Positions 49,791 through 61,507 are shown, numbered from the stretch's first letter. The stretch: DNA of 64,000 bases from Lingula anatina (GCF_001039355.2 NW_019775921.1:1-64000), one strand, 5' to 3'. Translations and numbers: made by a program. Notes: generated from the letters alone by a model not told the origin.

Positions 49791-50044
49791 GTAAGGGGAT
49801 TTTTTTACAGCTTTTACCCTTGGGCTGGTTTCTCAGAAGAACTTAAAGTTAAGATAAAGTATAAGTCTTTACTTAAAGCCTGAGAATTCCAGCCTCCTCC
49901 ACTTTAGGATAAATTTGTGCAAGTCCACTGAAGTAAATTAATATTTTTTTATTTAACTCAGGTATGGCAAGTCATTTCTTTCCTTTTTATGAAACAGATT
50001 CAACAATATTGAAGTAATCCACTTTAGTAATGCCATAGTCTAGA

Positions 50045-50267
50045 GACCATTCCCACCAATATTTAGATCGATCTATCCCCCTGGGGAGTCTCACTAGATT
50101 GCTATCAGCTTAACTGGCTTAAATGTCTGTTCCGCCTACTAAAAGCTATAAGGAGGTAATTAACTTTGGTGCACGCTCGGCTCCCGGAAGCTGACAGCAA
50201 TCTAGCGTGAACCCCCAGGGAGTTTGGTCGATTCAGATAGATCAACCTAAATCTGTGGGAACCCAGT
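50045..50267. mobile_element. Fold-back MITE, GATCGATCTA family, copy 6
   Basis: ACCATTCCCACCAATATTTA at the left and TAAATCTGTGGGAACCCAGT at the right. Interior GGAGTCTCACTAGATTGC and TAGCGTGAACCCCCAGGGAG are in inverse arrangement to the 24314 copy. Confidence 0.85.
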
Positions 50268-50418
50268 AATAGTCTCTTTTGCCATGCTCTTTTTAATTCA
50301 ATCATTTCTTTCTTCCTTTTAATGAAACAGATTCAACAACATTGAATTCATCCATTTTGACAAAGCCATTAACTTTTTTCCCTGCTCTGTTAAATTCATT
50401 TCTTGTCTGCTTGCCTAG

Positions 50419-50547
50419 ACTGCCCAGAGAACACGTGGGGCCTCAGTTGTGCGAACCAATGCACGTGCGAAAATGGAGCAACATGTGACAAATCTTCTGG
50501 GGAATGCGTGTGTATGCCAGGATGGTTTGGGCCACGCTGTGCAGAAG
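50419..50547 (+). CDS. MEGF6: MEGF6 exon: laminin-type EGF
   Basis: 129 bp, phase 1-1, acceptor TTGCCTAG, donor G|GTAAAA. Encodes CPENTWGLSCANQCTCENGA, then CDKSSGECVCMPGWFGPRC. Standard eight-cysteine repeat. Confidence 0.94.
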
Positions 50548-50905
50548 GTAAAAATACAGAGGTTTTTGGTCTATTGATTGAAATTCAAAATGCAATGCTG
50601 TGGTTTTTTTTCTACATCCCTTGTGTAATGAAGGTCTGCCACTCAGTAGTAATTGTGTTTTAGATGATTCAGAATTAAAGAATTCATATTTTATGCAAGC
50701 AGTCAAATTTCTTAAAATTAGTAAAAATCCTGTCCTCTTTTTGAAATAACGAATTATAAGCTTGGCTAAAAAAAATGTAACAAAACAGTTTGATTGCTTG
50801 TTTGATCTAACCGCATTCTTTAACAAATAATAAAATTAAAAAAATAAAGGATTAAGAAAATTTTAACATTGTTTTCACTACATTTGCGTATTCCCTTATT
50901 TTCAG

Positions 50906-51034
50906 CTTGTCCGTCAGGACGATATGGCGGCCAGTGCTTGCTGCAGTGTATGTGTGAGAATGGAGGTTACTGTAACCCTGTCACTGGAGAGTGCAACTGT
51001 ACTGCAGGGTGGACGGGTCAACTTTGTGACAGAG
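50906..51034 (+). CDS. MEGF6: MEGF6 exon: laminin-type EGF
   Basis: 129 bp, phase 1-1, acceptor TTATTTTCAG, donor G|GTCAGA. Encodes CPSGRYGGQCLLQCMCENGG, then CNPVTGECNCTAGWTGQLC. N-C-T is a possible sequon. Confidence 0.95.
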
Positions 51035-51172
51035 GTCAGATATATTTTCACAGAACTTACTACAAATGATAAACGAAAAACTTGATTCCTTTAAAATAGT
51101 GTGGTATACAGAGCATGACATACCTGTAAGTGTGCGGTAATATCCCAGCCTAATTGCAATCAGTCTAACATA

Positions 51173-51701
51173 TTTAAAGTGATAATAACTCTTTGTTTCG
51201 GCCAAAAAATGAATTTTCCTGGAGAAAACAACAATTTTCCCATACTTACCAATGGTTAATGAATCCATTTTTACATTCAAAGTTAGTCCCTGGTTTTTTG
51301 TTAAAATCTCTTAAGAGATTTTAGCAGAGTATAGCCATCAGTGGAGGTCACGTGGTCTAAAGACAAGCTCAGATATCAGAAAAATAGCTATAACTGCAGT
51401 TTTTGTGGTAAAACGGAATATATTATATTTCTATGAGTTATTCATAATGTTTTTATTGTGAAATATAGATCTCATATAAAGAGTTATTATCCNTTTTTTT
51501 CTAAAAAGTTTGGTTTTTTGTTAAAATCTCTTAAGAGATTTTAGCAGAGTATAGCCATCAGTGGAGGTCACGTGGATATCAGAATAATAGCTATAACTGC
51601 AGTTTTTGTGGTAAAACAGAATATATTATATTTCTATGAGTTATTCATAATGTTTTTATTGTGAAATATAGATCTCATATAAAGAGTTATTATCCCTTTA
51701 A
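51173..51701. mobile_element. TTAAAGTGATAATAACTCTT element, copy 2, duplicated at an N
   Basis: Same element as 7011-7356. A single N at 51493 interrupts it. The right half (from GTTTGGTTTTTTGTTAAAAT through AAAGAGTTATTATCC) is present both before and after the N, with one short deletion between the copies. The true element is probably about 345 bp. Confidence 0.87.
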
Positions 51702-51816
51702 GTTACAAGCAATACCTTTTGGTGCTACAGTGAGAGAAAAATATAGTAGATAGTGATGACATATACCGAATTTGTTTTTATCCAGTGTTTTACCAAAAGA
51801 CAAAGGGCACATAATC

Positions 51817-52037
51817 TAAGACCCCATTTCCAGAGATTAGATCTATCTACTTTAGATCGACCTAACTCCCTGGGGGTTCATGCTAAATAGCTGTCAGCCG
51901 AGCGGACATGAAAGTTAATTACCCTCTTACAGCTTGTAGTAGGTAGGATGGACATTTAAGCCGGATTATCTGACAGTAATCTAGTGAGACTCCCCGCGGG
52001 GATAGATCAATCTAAAAGATCTGGGAATACAGCCTAA
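51817..52037. mobile_element. Fold-back MITE, GATCGATCTA family, copy 7
   Basis: Near-identical to 24314-24533, from TAAGACCCCATTTCCAGAGA to GATCTGGGAATACAGCCTAA. Confidence 0.9.
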
Positions 52038-52155
52038 CAGATGAGGTACCTGTCACATTGGTTATCACAATGTAAAAACTACAGGGAGATGAAAATATCT
52101 TATAAATAAGAAAACTTGATTTGAGTACTCACCATTTCAATATTGTCTTCCACAG

Positions 52156-52284
52156 CATGTACTGGCGGCACATATGGGGTAGACTGTAGCGGACAGTGCG
52201 CCTGTCACAACAGCGCAGAATGTGATCATGTGACAGGGGAGTGTATCTGCGCACCAGGATGGAGAGGCGCAGGTTGCGATGAAA
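52156..52284 (+). CDS. MEGF6: MEGF6 exon: laminin-type EGF
   Basis: 129 bp, phase 1-1, acceptor TCTTCCACAG, donor A|GTATGT. Encodes CTGGTYGVDCSGQCACHNSA, then CDHVTGECICAPGWRGAGC. Standard repeat with the C-D-H-V-T-G motif. Confidence 0.95.
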
Positions 52285-52617
52285 GTATGTAACACTGTGA
52301 AAAATATAAAGGTTCCCCAAGTCTTCTGTGTATAGTTTGCGCTCATATTGAAAGGTTAATAGACGAGGCAAAATGTTAATGATGTTAATATTTAGATAAT
52401 TTGGAATATATGTTTTGGGGAAAATGAAGATGAACTGCATTTAGTCAAAAGGGCAATTACTTCAGTTCTTTTTTTCCTTTGGACTGCAATTTCATTAAAA
52501 TTTTTGATGTATATTGGGATAAGTTGTCTACAACCTAACCTGTGCTTATGAAAACATGTTTGCAGTGAAGTACTATACATTACATATAATAAGCTTTATT
52601 ATTCTTTTTAATTTTAG

Positions 52618-53004
52618 AGTGTGGAAATGGCACATATGGTCCTGGATGCGGGAAACTCTGCATGTGCCGCAACGGCGCAGACTGCGACCACATCAGCGGT
52701 GCATGCATGTGCAAATCAGGATGGCGGGACACATTTTGCGACAAGCCTTGCCCTGAGGGATTCTTTGGACTGGAGTGCCAGAGCGTATGCAACTGTGGTA
52801 TTGGAAACCATTGTGACCCAGAAACTGGAGAGTGCACGTGCGCTGCAGGCCTCACAGGACTGCGCTGTACGGAGCCGTGTCGTGAGGGAACGTGGGGCAT
52901 TGATTGCAAAAACCAGTGTGATTGCGAGAATGAAGCCACTTGTGATCCCTTCTCTGGGTTCTGCCTTTGTAAGCCAGGATGGAAGGGGCCTACTTGTAGG
53001 GAAG
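52618..53004 (+). CDS. MEGF6: MEGF6 exon: three laminin-type EGFs in one exon
   Basis: 387 bp, exactly three 129-bp modules, phase 1-1, acceptor TAATTTTAG, donor G|GTAGGT. Repeats begin CGNGTYGPGCGKLCMC, CPEGFFGLECQSVCNC and CREGTWGIDCKNQCDC. G-N-G-T is a sequon. No intron separates the modules, unlike most of the gene. Confidence 0.95.
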
Positions 53005-53362
53005 GTAGGTGTTCATTTCTATCAGTATGATTTTTTGTTCTGAATTATTTTTCTTTCTCATAAAGCACTCAGTTATTAAAATCATTTTTGTTGGCATTTT
53101 TTTGTGTGTATGTTTCAGTATTTCATGAAGTAATCATCAAAAACAATTTCACTTGATGAGGATGATTAATTTGTGAGGTGCAACACACATGTTAGTAGAA
53201 AATATATACCTTTAGTTGTGGATTAATGTTATTACTTTGCACAAGAAAAGTAAAACTTTTACAAACGCTTATAACCAAGACTTAGGTTATTTAAAAATTT
53301 TTGAAAATGGACATTCTAGCTATTTTTAGCTATTGGTTAAACATTTCTAAATCATATTTCAG

Positions 53363-53491
53363 CTTGTGAACCTTTCTTTTATGGCACGAACTGTGGTCAG
53401 AGATGCATGTGCAGCAATGGTGCCTCGTGTGATCATGTGACTGGTGCATGTAACTGCACCAATGGCTGGACAGGGATGTCATGTGACACAC
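53363..53491 (+). CDS. MEGF6: MEGF6 exon: laminin-type EGF
   Basis: 129 bp, phase 1-1, acceptor CATATTTCAG, donor C|GTAAGA. Encodes CEPFFYGTNCGQRCMCSNGA, then CDHVTGACNCTNGWTGMSC. N-C-T sequon. Confidence 0.94.
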
Positions 53492-53910
53492 GTAAGAAGT
53501 CATGTGATATGATGCAGAGGATATATTGTCAAAATGTCTCAAAATTTTTACTTTTAATTATGATACTTTGAGAGCTTTCAGTAAGAAAGCTATTTATCCA
53601 TTAATTTTGTTTGTTTTGATCGATATATGTGACAGATATGTAGTATGAATGTATATTGTTAATGACAGAAATTATTCGTCCATTATTTTTTATTTTATTT
53701 TTTATTTTTTGTTTTGTTTTGATCTCTGTGACAAAACATGTAGGTGAAACATATATTGTCATTGACAAAAACTTTAATTTTCTCATACGTAAAGATGATA
53801 CTTTTTTGCTAACACATCTTCATTGTCTTGACTTAAAATAGAATATTTAAATAAGGTATAATTGTGTGAATTATGAAGTCAATTTAACAAAAATATGTGT
53901 CATATTTCAG

Positions 53911-54042
53911 TTTGTATGGAAGGTTTCTATGGCCCAGACTGCAGGCTGGTTTGTGAATGTAGCAAGAACAGCAAAGAGTGTGACCGCTTCACAGGAAAAT
54001 GTATTTGTAAAAAAGGATACATTGGCAAAACATGTAGTGATG
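53911..54042 (+). CDS. MEGF6: MEGF6 exon: laminin-type EGF
   Basis: 132 bp, phase 1-1, acceptor CATATTTCAG, donor G|GTAAGT. Encodes CMEGFYGPDCRLVCECSKN, then CDRFTGKCICKKGYIGKTC. One residue longer than standard. It is the last EGF exon before the 4.3-kb intron holding the candidate alternative last exon. Confidence 0.94.
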
Positions 54043-54092
54043 GTAAGTACGTATACAATATAAGACTGTGGCATATATACTATTCATGTATG

Positions 54093-54095
<3 letters not shown>

Positions 54096-54132
<37 letters not shown>
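54096..54132. repeat. (AC)n microsatellite
   Basis: About eighteen AC units, 54 bp into the intron. Confidence 0.95.
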
Positions 54133-54137
<5 letters not shown>

Positions 54138-55304
54138 CATATGAATAAACAGAACAGTGTTTTAGGAGTTATGTTCTGTGCATTATATGCATTGCAGGGG
54201 CATTTTAGTATTATGTGATATTCATGGCTTGGGTATGGAAATTATGATTTTGCCGAGCAGTTATGAAGTATTATGTATTATAATTATGTGCTACATTTGC
54301 AGGCTCAGTGTGAGTGTGTGAATGCGTGTATGCTGAATGATTTTTTTGTTTCATATGTTTTTTTGTTGAAACCTGTAAAAATAATTATCCCTTTACAAGT
54401 ATAATATATTATTGCCCTCTTCCACCCCCCCTCCTAACTCCTGGCAGTCCCCTGGGGTACCTCCACCCCCCACCCCCCCATCCCGGGAAGAGAGCCACAG
54501 AAACTATTGTCTTAAAGAGACTATATTATCATTGCTTCAGTATGCCCAGTTTCTTGTTTTGCAAAGGTATCCTGCTGCATCAATATTGTTGTATTATAGC
54601 AAGGTTATTTAATTGTTGCACTGTCATTGATACATGTAGCTACATTTGCTGGTTTAGTTTTATACTATGTTATTATGTTGGTGCCAGAAATATATGTTAA
54701 TGATATATATATATATATATGTAATTGGTATTGTTGAAAGATTGCACACTTCCTGGACTTGGTTAAGAATAGATCTTGTTACTTATTGTTGAACAGACTT
54801 TTAGGCACATACTAGTATATGGGTAAGATCAGACAAAAGGATAAAAAAGTGAATTTTTTTAAATAAAATAAGTCACATTGTTTAAAAAGTTCTTCTTCAT
54901 TTAATCTTGTTATGTATAAATACATCTACGTGGATTGGTGAATTTACAACAGTTTCAGAGAACAAAGATTTACATATAAATATATTCAAAATCATCTGAC
55001 TGCAAAAGTGGATATAGTTGCATTACAGCATACTATGTTATACCATGTGCATACATGTATTTGCAACCTGGTAAATTTGTTGACTTAAAGGTGAGTTGAA
55101 TTTATATATATACCCAGTATATTAGAGATGTACAGGGAAAATGTAGTGCATTTGTATGGAATATTACATGTATTTATTTATTTATTGTCTGTTTGTTTAT
55201 TAGACTGTTCAGATTTATTAGACTATTCAGATAGTGATCAAATAGAATTTTTACAGATAGGGTATTTTTTTCACTCAGATCTACTTTTACTACATTGGTG
55301 CATA

Positions 55305-55305
<1 letters not shown>

Positions 55306-55362
<57 letters not shown>

Positions 55363-56135
55363 ATTTATTTATTTATTTATTTATTTTTTTTTTTNNNNNN
55401 NNNNNNNNNNNNNNNNNNNNNNNNNNNNNNNNNNNNNNNNNNNNNNNNNNNNNNNNNNNNNNNNNNNNNNNNNNNNNNNNNNNNNNNNNNNNNNNNNNNN
55501 NNNNNNNNNNNNNNNNNNNNNNNNNNNNNNNNNNNNNNNNNNNNNNNNNNNNNNNNNNNNNNNNNNNNNNNNNNNNNNNNNNNNNNNNNNNNNNNNNNNN
55601 NNNNNNNNNNNNNNNNNNNNNNNNNNNNNNNNNNNNNNNNNNNNNNNNNNNNNNNNNNNNNNNNNNNNNNNNNNNNNNNNNNNNNNNNNNNNNNNNNNNN
55701 NNNNNNNNNNNNNNNNNNNNNNNNNNNNNNNNNNNNNNNNNNNNNNNNNNNNNNNNNNNNNNNNNNNNNNNNNNNNNNNNNNNNNNNNNNNNNNNNNNNN
55801 NNNNNNNNNNNNNNNNNNNNNNNNNNNNNNNNNNNNNNNNNNNNNNNNNNNNNNNNNNNNNNNNNNNNNNNNNNNNNNNNNNNNNNNNNNNNNNNNNNNN
55901 NNNNNNNNNNNNNNNNNNNNNNNNNNNNNNNNNNNNNNNNNNNNNNNNNNNNNNNNNNNNNNNNNNNNNNNNNNNNNNNNNNNNNNNNNNNNNNNNNNNN
56001 NNNNNNNNNNNNNNNNNNNNNNNNNNNNNNNNNNNNNNNNNNNNNNNNNNNNNNNNNNNNNNNNNNNNNNNNNNNNNTATATATATATATATATATATTT
56101 AATTTATTTATTTATTTATTTATTTTTTTTTTTGT
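55306..56135. repeat. (TA)n tract, 683-bp N gap, (TA)n tract
   Basis: (TA)n followed by TTTAATTTATTTATTTATTT and a poly-T run precede the N run 55395-56077. After the gap the same order appears again: (TA)n, TTTAATTTATTTATTTATTT, poly-T. The two sides look like the same locus sequenced twice. An apparent 324-codon frame across it is meaningless. Confidence 0.9.
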
Positions 56136-56533
56136 ATGTCTTTTTATGTTTGCTTTGTTTTGGGGTTTGCATGGCAATTTTGACTTTGATGGTATTTTTG
56201 GGTAGCCTTTTATCCTTTCTGTCATGATTCTGGGTTGCAACTGTACAGCTTTCATATCATTTCCATGCAATGTATGTTGATATAATAGTTCTATAGACAG
56301 ATTTTATTCGATTCCCTTTCATATGATTTACTTTACAAAATTAATGAGATTGATATGTGTACATTACAGATAATTAGACCTTCGACTTATTTACTTTTTC
56401 TGTTAATGTAGACTTCAAAGCAATTTACACCAGCTTACTTTCAATATCTTTACCTGTCTACTTCATGTCAATTTTAATGTCTCTGAAAAAAATATAAAAG
56501 AAAGTTATGACTGTTTTGAATATTACTTTACAG

Positions 56534-56634
56534 TCTCCTCAGATTCTGAGCCTCAGTTGTGGCCAAAAGCCAAGGAATACATGAGAAAACACCGCCATAG
56601 TCATAAGTGGAAGAAATGGTGGAAAAAGTACTAG
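56534..56634 (+). CDS. MEGF6: Candidate alternative last exon with Lys/His/Trp-rich tail
   Basis: Acceptor ATTACTTTACAG at 56533. The exon joins in phase 1 to the donor at 54042 and runs 32 codons to TAG 56632-56634. It encodes SSDSEPQLWPKAKEY, then MRKHRHSHKWKKWWKKY and stop. The tail has eight Lys, two Arg, three His and four Trp. If used, it would give a shorter protein lacking the repeats from 58351 on and ending in a strongly cationic, possibly heparin- or membrane-binding segment. AATAAA motifs occur at 57716 and 57761. It is predicted from splice phase and composition only. Confidence 0.5.
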
Positions 56635-57241
56635 AATTCATATATATGCTGGGGAACTCTTTCTTTTTTCAAATATTAAAATGTTTGATGAATTTTACCA
56701 TAAACAGCTCAGGCAGACTGATGTTAATGAAGAGAAATGTTGCTGTAAAGATGACATTTTTCATCTTGCTGAATTTAGAGTTTACAGCCAATGGAAGCAC
56801 AAATTACTGATTCAGATGGTGTTTTTCNTTTTAAAAAATGCTAGAGAGAACAATGAGACTCCTAATTGCAAAATTGCATTTTTTTTTTACTTGAATACCA
56901 CCCTTAGGTGCAGTTCTTTAATTATTTCACTAAGTACAGTTTTGTTTTCAATTTAAAGATAAAGAAAGGGTTTGGTTGGTCCAATTCTCAGATAAGCAGT
57001 ATATAATGTATGTTCCTATATAACCCTGTCAAACTAGCTGAATCGATCTAACTCCAGTCTTAATATAAGTAACATTGCCTGGACAATATGGGCATTGCCT
57101 AGACATTATGGATGGCAGCATATAGACTTCTCTGCACATTCCACCTCAAACATATGGTCACTCTCTATATGAATTTTTTAACAATCTCTGTCCTGAGACA
57201 GTTTCATAATTTTGATTTTATATGACATTGCATGGCATATC

Positions 57242-57452
57242 TTAGGCTTCGTTCACATGGAAAGTCTATTCTCTAAAAATCTATTTTCTATTCGCGGTAT
57301 ATCTTGTGATCACTATAAGTTACTATAAGTAACTGGCTCGCGCTGCCAGTAATTACGCCGCGGGATATTCAGGGCACAGACCGTGATCATAAGTTAGCGC
57401 GAATAGAAAATAGATTTTCAGAAAATAGACTTTCCATGTGAACGAAGCCTAA
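57242..57452. mobile_element. Fold-back MITE, TTCACATG family, complete copy
   Basis: TTAGGCTTCGTTCACATGG at the left, CCATGTGAACGAAGCCTAA at the right, core AACTGGCTCGCGCTGCCAGT. Flanking TA on both sides. The arms match almost perfectly, so it is probably a young copy. Confidence 0.92.
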
Positions 57453-57466
57453 GTCACATAGAACTG

Positions 57467-57526
57467 TGTATGTACAGTATATATTGTTAACTCACTGTGT
57501 ATGTACAGTATATATTGTTAACTTAG
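57467..57526. repeat. ~32-bp tandem duplication
   Basis: GTGTATGTACAGTATATATT followed by GTTAACT occurs twice in succession. Confidence 0.88.
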
Positions 57527-57950
57527 AGAAGTGACTTGTCATTTTATACATGTTGGTAAACAGTGTGTATCAGTTCAATAGTTGACTGTTTTTATATTGA
57601 AGTAACACGTCTTATTCACAGATATTTGTTTAAAAGTTTATCTTATGGTATTCTTATTATGGACACAAGTTATTATGTTCAGTTCAGTTTGCTTCGTGGT
57701 AAGTCGGCATGACCAAATAAAAAAGACTTTTGGGATTTTATGAATATTCATGATTATAGCAATAAAATATATTTCGAAAGACGTATTTACAAGTGATATG
57801 CATTATTTGTAAAAATGTCCATTCATATGTCAATCAATCTCTTGGAATATGGCTGGTATGGAGCTCCCTTTAGTGTTGGAGTTCGATAGAAGGTGCTGCC
57901 ACCTGATGTAGAATCAAATAGTGATTTATGACCTGCCATCTATAGGGTGA

Positions 57951-58082
57951 TTGACTAGTCAGTGCATATATCCACTTGAATGGAGGGGGAAACATTGTCA
58001 GAAAGATCAGAGAGTCACCCAGAGGCAGAATTTGGAAATTTTTTTATTTCTTGATTAGTTGATTAATTTGTTTGTCTGTTTT
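57951..58082 (+). pseudogene. Decayed copy of the EGF exon at 58351 and its donor region
   Basis: GACTAGTCAGTGCATATATC, then GGAGGGGGAAACATTGTCAG, AAAGATCAGAGAGTC and TTGATTAGTTGATTAATTTG align in order with 58428-58553 (exon 3' half plus intron start). The donor GT of the functional exon is AT here, and the 5' half of the exon is unrecognisable. It is a partial tandem duplication of an exon that has lost function. Confidence 0.8.
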
Positions 58083-58328
58083 TGTTGGATATTGATTTAC
58101 GTCCTGCTTGGCATAGATACAACCTTTGGCTATCTAGATGTAAGTCACTATTTGATTTACATCGTGCTAGCCATTGATTGTATCGGGTTGAGTGTGTTGG
58201 GTTGCAAGAAATTCAGAACTATTATTTGTACAAAAATGAGTAATTCGGCATTAGCAAAATGATGATAATTAATTTTTGCCAACCTAGATTGTATATTTTT
58301 AAGTGCATAATTAACTCTGCATAGCTAA

Positions 58329-58493
<165 letters not shown>

Positions 58494-58968
58494 TGAGGCA
58501 AAATTGGAAATTTTTTGATATCTTGATTAGTCGATGAATTTGTTTATCAGTTTAGTAATGATTGTTTTATTTTATTTCTTTTGTCATATAGTTAACTTAT
58601 TCTGTGTAATTTTTTTTTTTTTTTGCACATCTATCATTTCACCAAATAGCCATCTTTATGTGGAATTGAAACCATTCGCATATATACATATTAATATATA
58701 TATTTGTTTTAAATGGGTTACATCGATAATCCTGTCAGTCATGTTTAATATGTGAACACAGATGTAAATTCAATGTTAAGGAAATGATTCACGTTTTCAT
58801 ATTGTAAAATGGTTCTTGATTTGTTATTATTTTAATTGCCTTGTTAATAAAATTCAGTCATTAATTGCTTTTACATCATTTTAAGATACATTCATGCAGA
58901 CAGAATTGTTGTAATTTATGTTGTCTTCAAATTTTAATAAACAATGAGGTAATGCTGTGTTGTTACAG

Positions 58969-59097
58969 TATGTGTACCTGGCACCTATGGAAAAGACTGT
59001 GCTGAGAAATGTCGGTGTCCGAGAGGCGAACCTTGTGATCATGTGACAGGGGGATGTGACTGTCCAGCTGGATTTGAAGGACTGGCATGTGAGAAGC
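58969..59097 (+). CDS. MEGF6: MEGF6 exon: laminin-type EGF
   Basis: 129 bp, phase 1-1, acceptor GTTGTTACAG, donor C|GTGAGT. Encodes CVPGTYGKDCAEKCRCPRGE, then CDHVTGGCDCPAGFEGLAC. Confidence 0.95.
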
Positions 59098-59600
59098 GTG
59101 AGTATTACAAACATATATACATATAATTTTTGTACATGCAGAGAGAGGTCAAGTTGAAAATCAGCTTAATCTGACCTTTTTTTGAAAATTAATGCCTTTT
59201 TTTTCAGCATACTTTATGCTTTTTGACATCCTTGATAAAATAAATAGAATACTGTTTTACCTGGTATATGTATGTATATTTGACAGCTTTGCTGCCTTCT
59301 TTTTAAAAATTCATTTACTGAACCTACAAGTCCACTTTCTTGCTGGATGTTATCAGAATCACAAAAAGGAAATAAGGAAGAAAATAACAGTATTTGACAA
59401 AAAACTAAATACATGTAATTGGTGACTGTAGAAATGGAGAATTATTGCTGTCTAGTATTCAAACCCATGTTTAGATTTACTGAATATTTAGAAGTAAATG
59501 CAGAATGGAGAGAGTGCTATTGAAACATAAAAGATTTGCGTAGAACAGAGATAATGTTTAAGAAACACAAAATCAATGCTCTTATGTTTTAATATTTCAG

Positions 59601-59732
59601 CATGTGAGGAAGGGAAATATGGCAGCAATTGCAAGGAGACGTGTTCCTGCCCCAACGAGAACTTCGCCTGTGACAGCAGAGAGGGCGAGTGTACCTGCAA
59701 ACCTGGATTTTTTGGCTCAGACTGCCATGGAG
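59601..59732 (+). CDS. MEGF6: MEGF6 exon: laminin-type EGF
   Basis: 132 bp, phase 1-1, acceptor AATATTTCAG, donor G|GTATAT. Encodes CEEGKYGSNCKETCSCPNEN, then CDSREGECTCKPGFFGSDC. Confidence 0.95.
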
Positions 59733-60131
59733 GTATATTGTCTTAATTAGGAACACATACTCAGGCTTAATATTATGATGATATTAAAATCTATTCACTT
59801 GTAAAAGCACAGGGGTTGAATAATTCTATTAAAACGGATATCAAGTTTATTACAATAATTTTTGATATCAGTACAGTGATAATTTTACCACTTATGCTCT
59901 TTTAGAATTATTTACCAAACATTTTCTGAATGAGTATGTCACAGAAAGGCTTTAGGTTTAGTGTTTTTCTAGCAAAGTATAAATGTTTATATATGCCTTG
60001 TATAAATCAAAATTGTATTAATCATTCATAAAATTGGCATAGCTTTGGTTAAACGCAGTGCTGAAAGACTGTTTAAATCTAGCATCATTAATTTTGAAAA
60101 TGAACTAATTAAGTAATCATATCTTTTTCAG

Positions 60132-60389
60132 GCTGTTCAGATGGAAAATACGGCCCAGATTGCTCTTCTGACTGTCAATGTGAAAATGGTGCAAAATGCG
60201 ACCAGAGCACAGGCGCATGCACGTGTGAGCCAGGCTGGATAGGTTCTACTTGTAACGAACCATGCCCCATGGGCACATACGGAGCGAACTGCACAAAGTA
60301 CTGCATGTGTCAAAATGGCGGACAGTGTGATCCTGTGACTGGCCAGTGCATCTGCCTGGGTGGTTACCATGGTGATAATTGTGAAATGG
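60132..60389 (+). CDS. MEGF6: MEGF6 exon: two laminin-type EGFs
   Basis: 258 bp (2 x 129), phase 1-1, acceptor CTTTTTCAG, donor G|GTAATT. Repeats begin CSDGKYGPDCSSDCQC and CPMGTYGANCTKYCMC. A-N-C-T is a sequon. Confidence 0.95.
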
Positions 60390-60681
60390 GTAATTTTCAC
60401 TTCTGACTTTTTTGGTAAAAAATTTCAGATGATATGAAGTGTGAAAATACTTAATTTTGAACATTTTTTGAGGTAAAGCAGACATTTAGTTACCCTTTTG
60501 TAATAAAAGGCTTCTAACTGGCAATATGTTACAGAATTTAATATATGTGTGCAGTAAAATGAATAAGATGAATTTGGACTCTTTATGAAAATAGTCTGAA
60601 GTTTCTGTTAATCTTTGATCTTCTGTAAAAGGAAAGAGCAAAGAATTCACTATCTAATCAAATTATATATTTTCCCACCAG

Positions 60682-60939
60682 CTTGCCCACCAGGTTTCTG
60701 GGGAGAGAAATGCCTGGAAAAATGTCTTTGTGAAAACGGGGCCCGCTGTGACCCAGAGACTGGTCACTGTCAGTGCGGCCTGGGCTGGACTGGTCAACTG
60801 TGTGACCAGGAGTGTCCACCAGGGAAGTTTGGGGCTAATTGCAGCAAGAGCTGTGATTGTATGAACGGGGCTGTCTGCCATTCCGTCACTGGGTGTTGTC
60901 AGTGTACTGAGGGGTGGTATGGACAGATCTGTGAACATG
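60682..60939 (+). CDS. MEGF6: MEGF6 exon: two laminin-type EGFs
   Basis: 258 bp (2 x 129), phase 1-1, acceptor TTCCCACCAG, donor G|GTGAGT. Repeats begin CPPGFWGEKCLEKCLC and CPPGKFGANCSKSCDC. The second has VTGCCQC, with Cys in place of the usual Glu/His/Lys. Confidence 0.95.
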
Positions 60940-61507
60940 GTGAGTTTTTTAGAATAGTTGCAAATCTTTAAATGCAAAGTGATAATTTGATTTAAAAGTG
61001 TCAGGAATTGTCATTGAAAGCCTGCTTCTTATAGAATCAGAAGTTGTTCTAGTAGAATGACACCAGAAAATAAGGACTGTAGCAGAACAAAAAAATCCAA
61101 TCAAGGGTTTATTTATAAATGTGAGTTTTTAATATTTCGCAAAAGTTTAATATTTGCAAAAATGTAAAATGGTTGGTTACTTGATAAAAAAAATTGGTAT
61201 GAATTGTTATGAAAGTTGTTCTGATAGAATGACACCAGTAGACAGGGACAATTTCAAAATTCAAAAATATAAAGTGTTTTTGTAAATTTGTAAACAATAC
61301 ATATATCAAAATGTTTTTAGCTTTTAGACCATTTTTTTTTAGCAAGGGATGCTTTAAGATTATGGACTGTTATTTATAAGTAAATTCCCATATTGTTAAA
61401 ATTATGTTCACAACCTGTCTAACTGATCACCTTATTCTTGGCTATGTTATCAAGACATGAGTTCTATTTAAAAGTGAATTCTCACTGATGGTAATATATA
61501 TTTACAG

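Noticed and set aside
52580-52939. Minus-strand 119-codon frame, and similar antisense frames over other EGF exons
   Set aside because: These are antisense shadows of cysteine-rich EGF exons; the + strand has the splice sites, phase and conserved domain.
55128-56102. 324-codon frame
   Set aside because: It consists almost wholly of Ns and a (TA)n tract.
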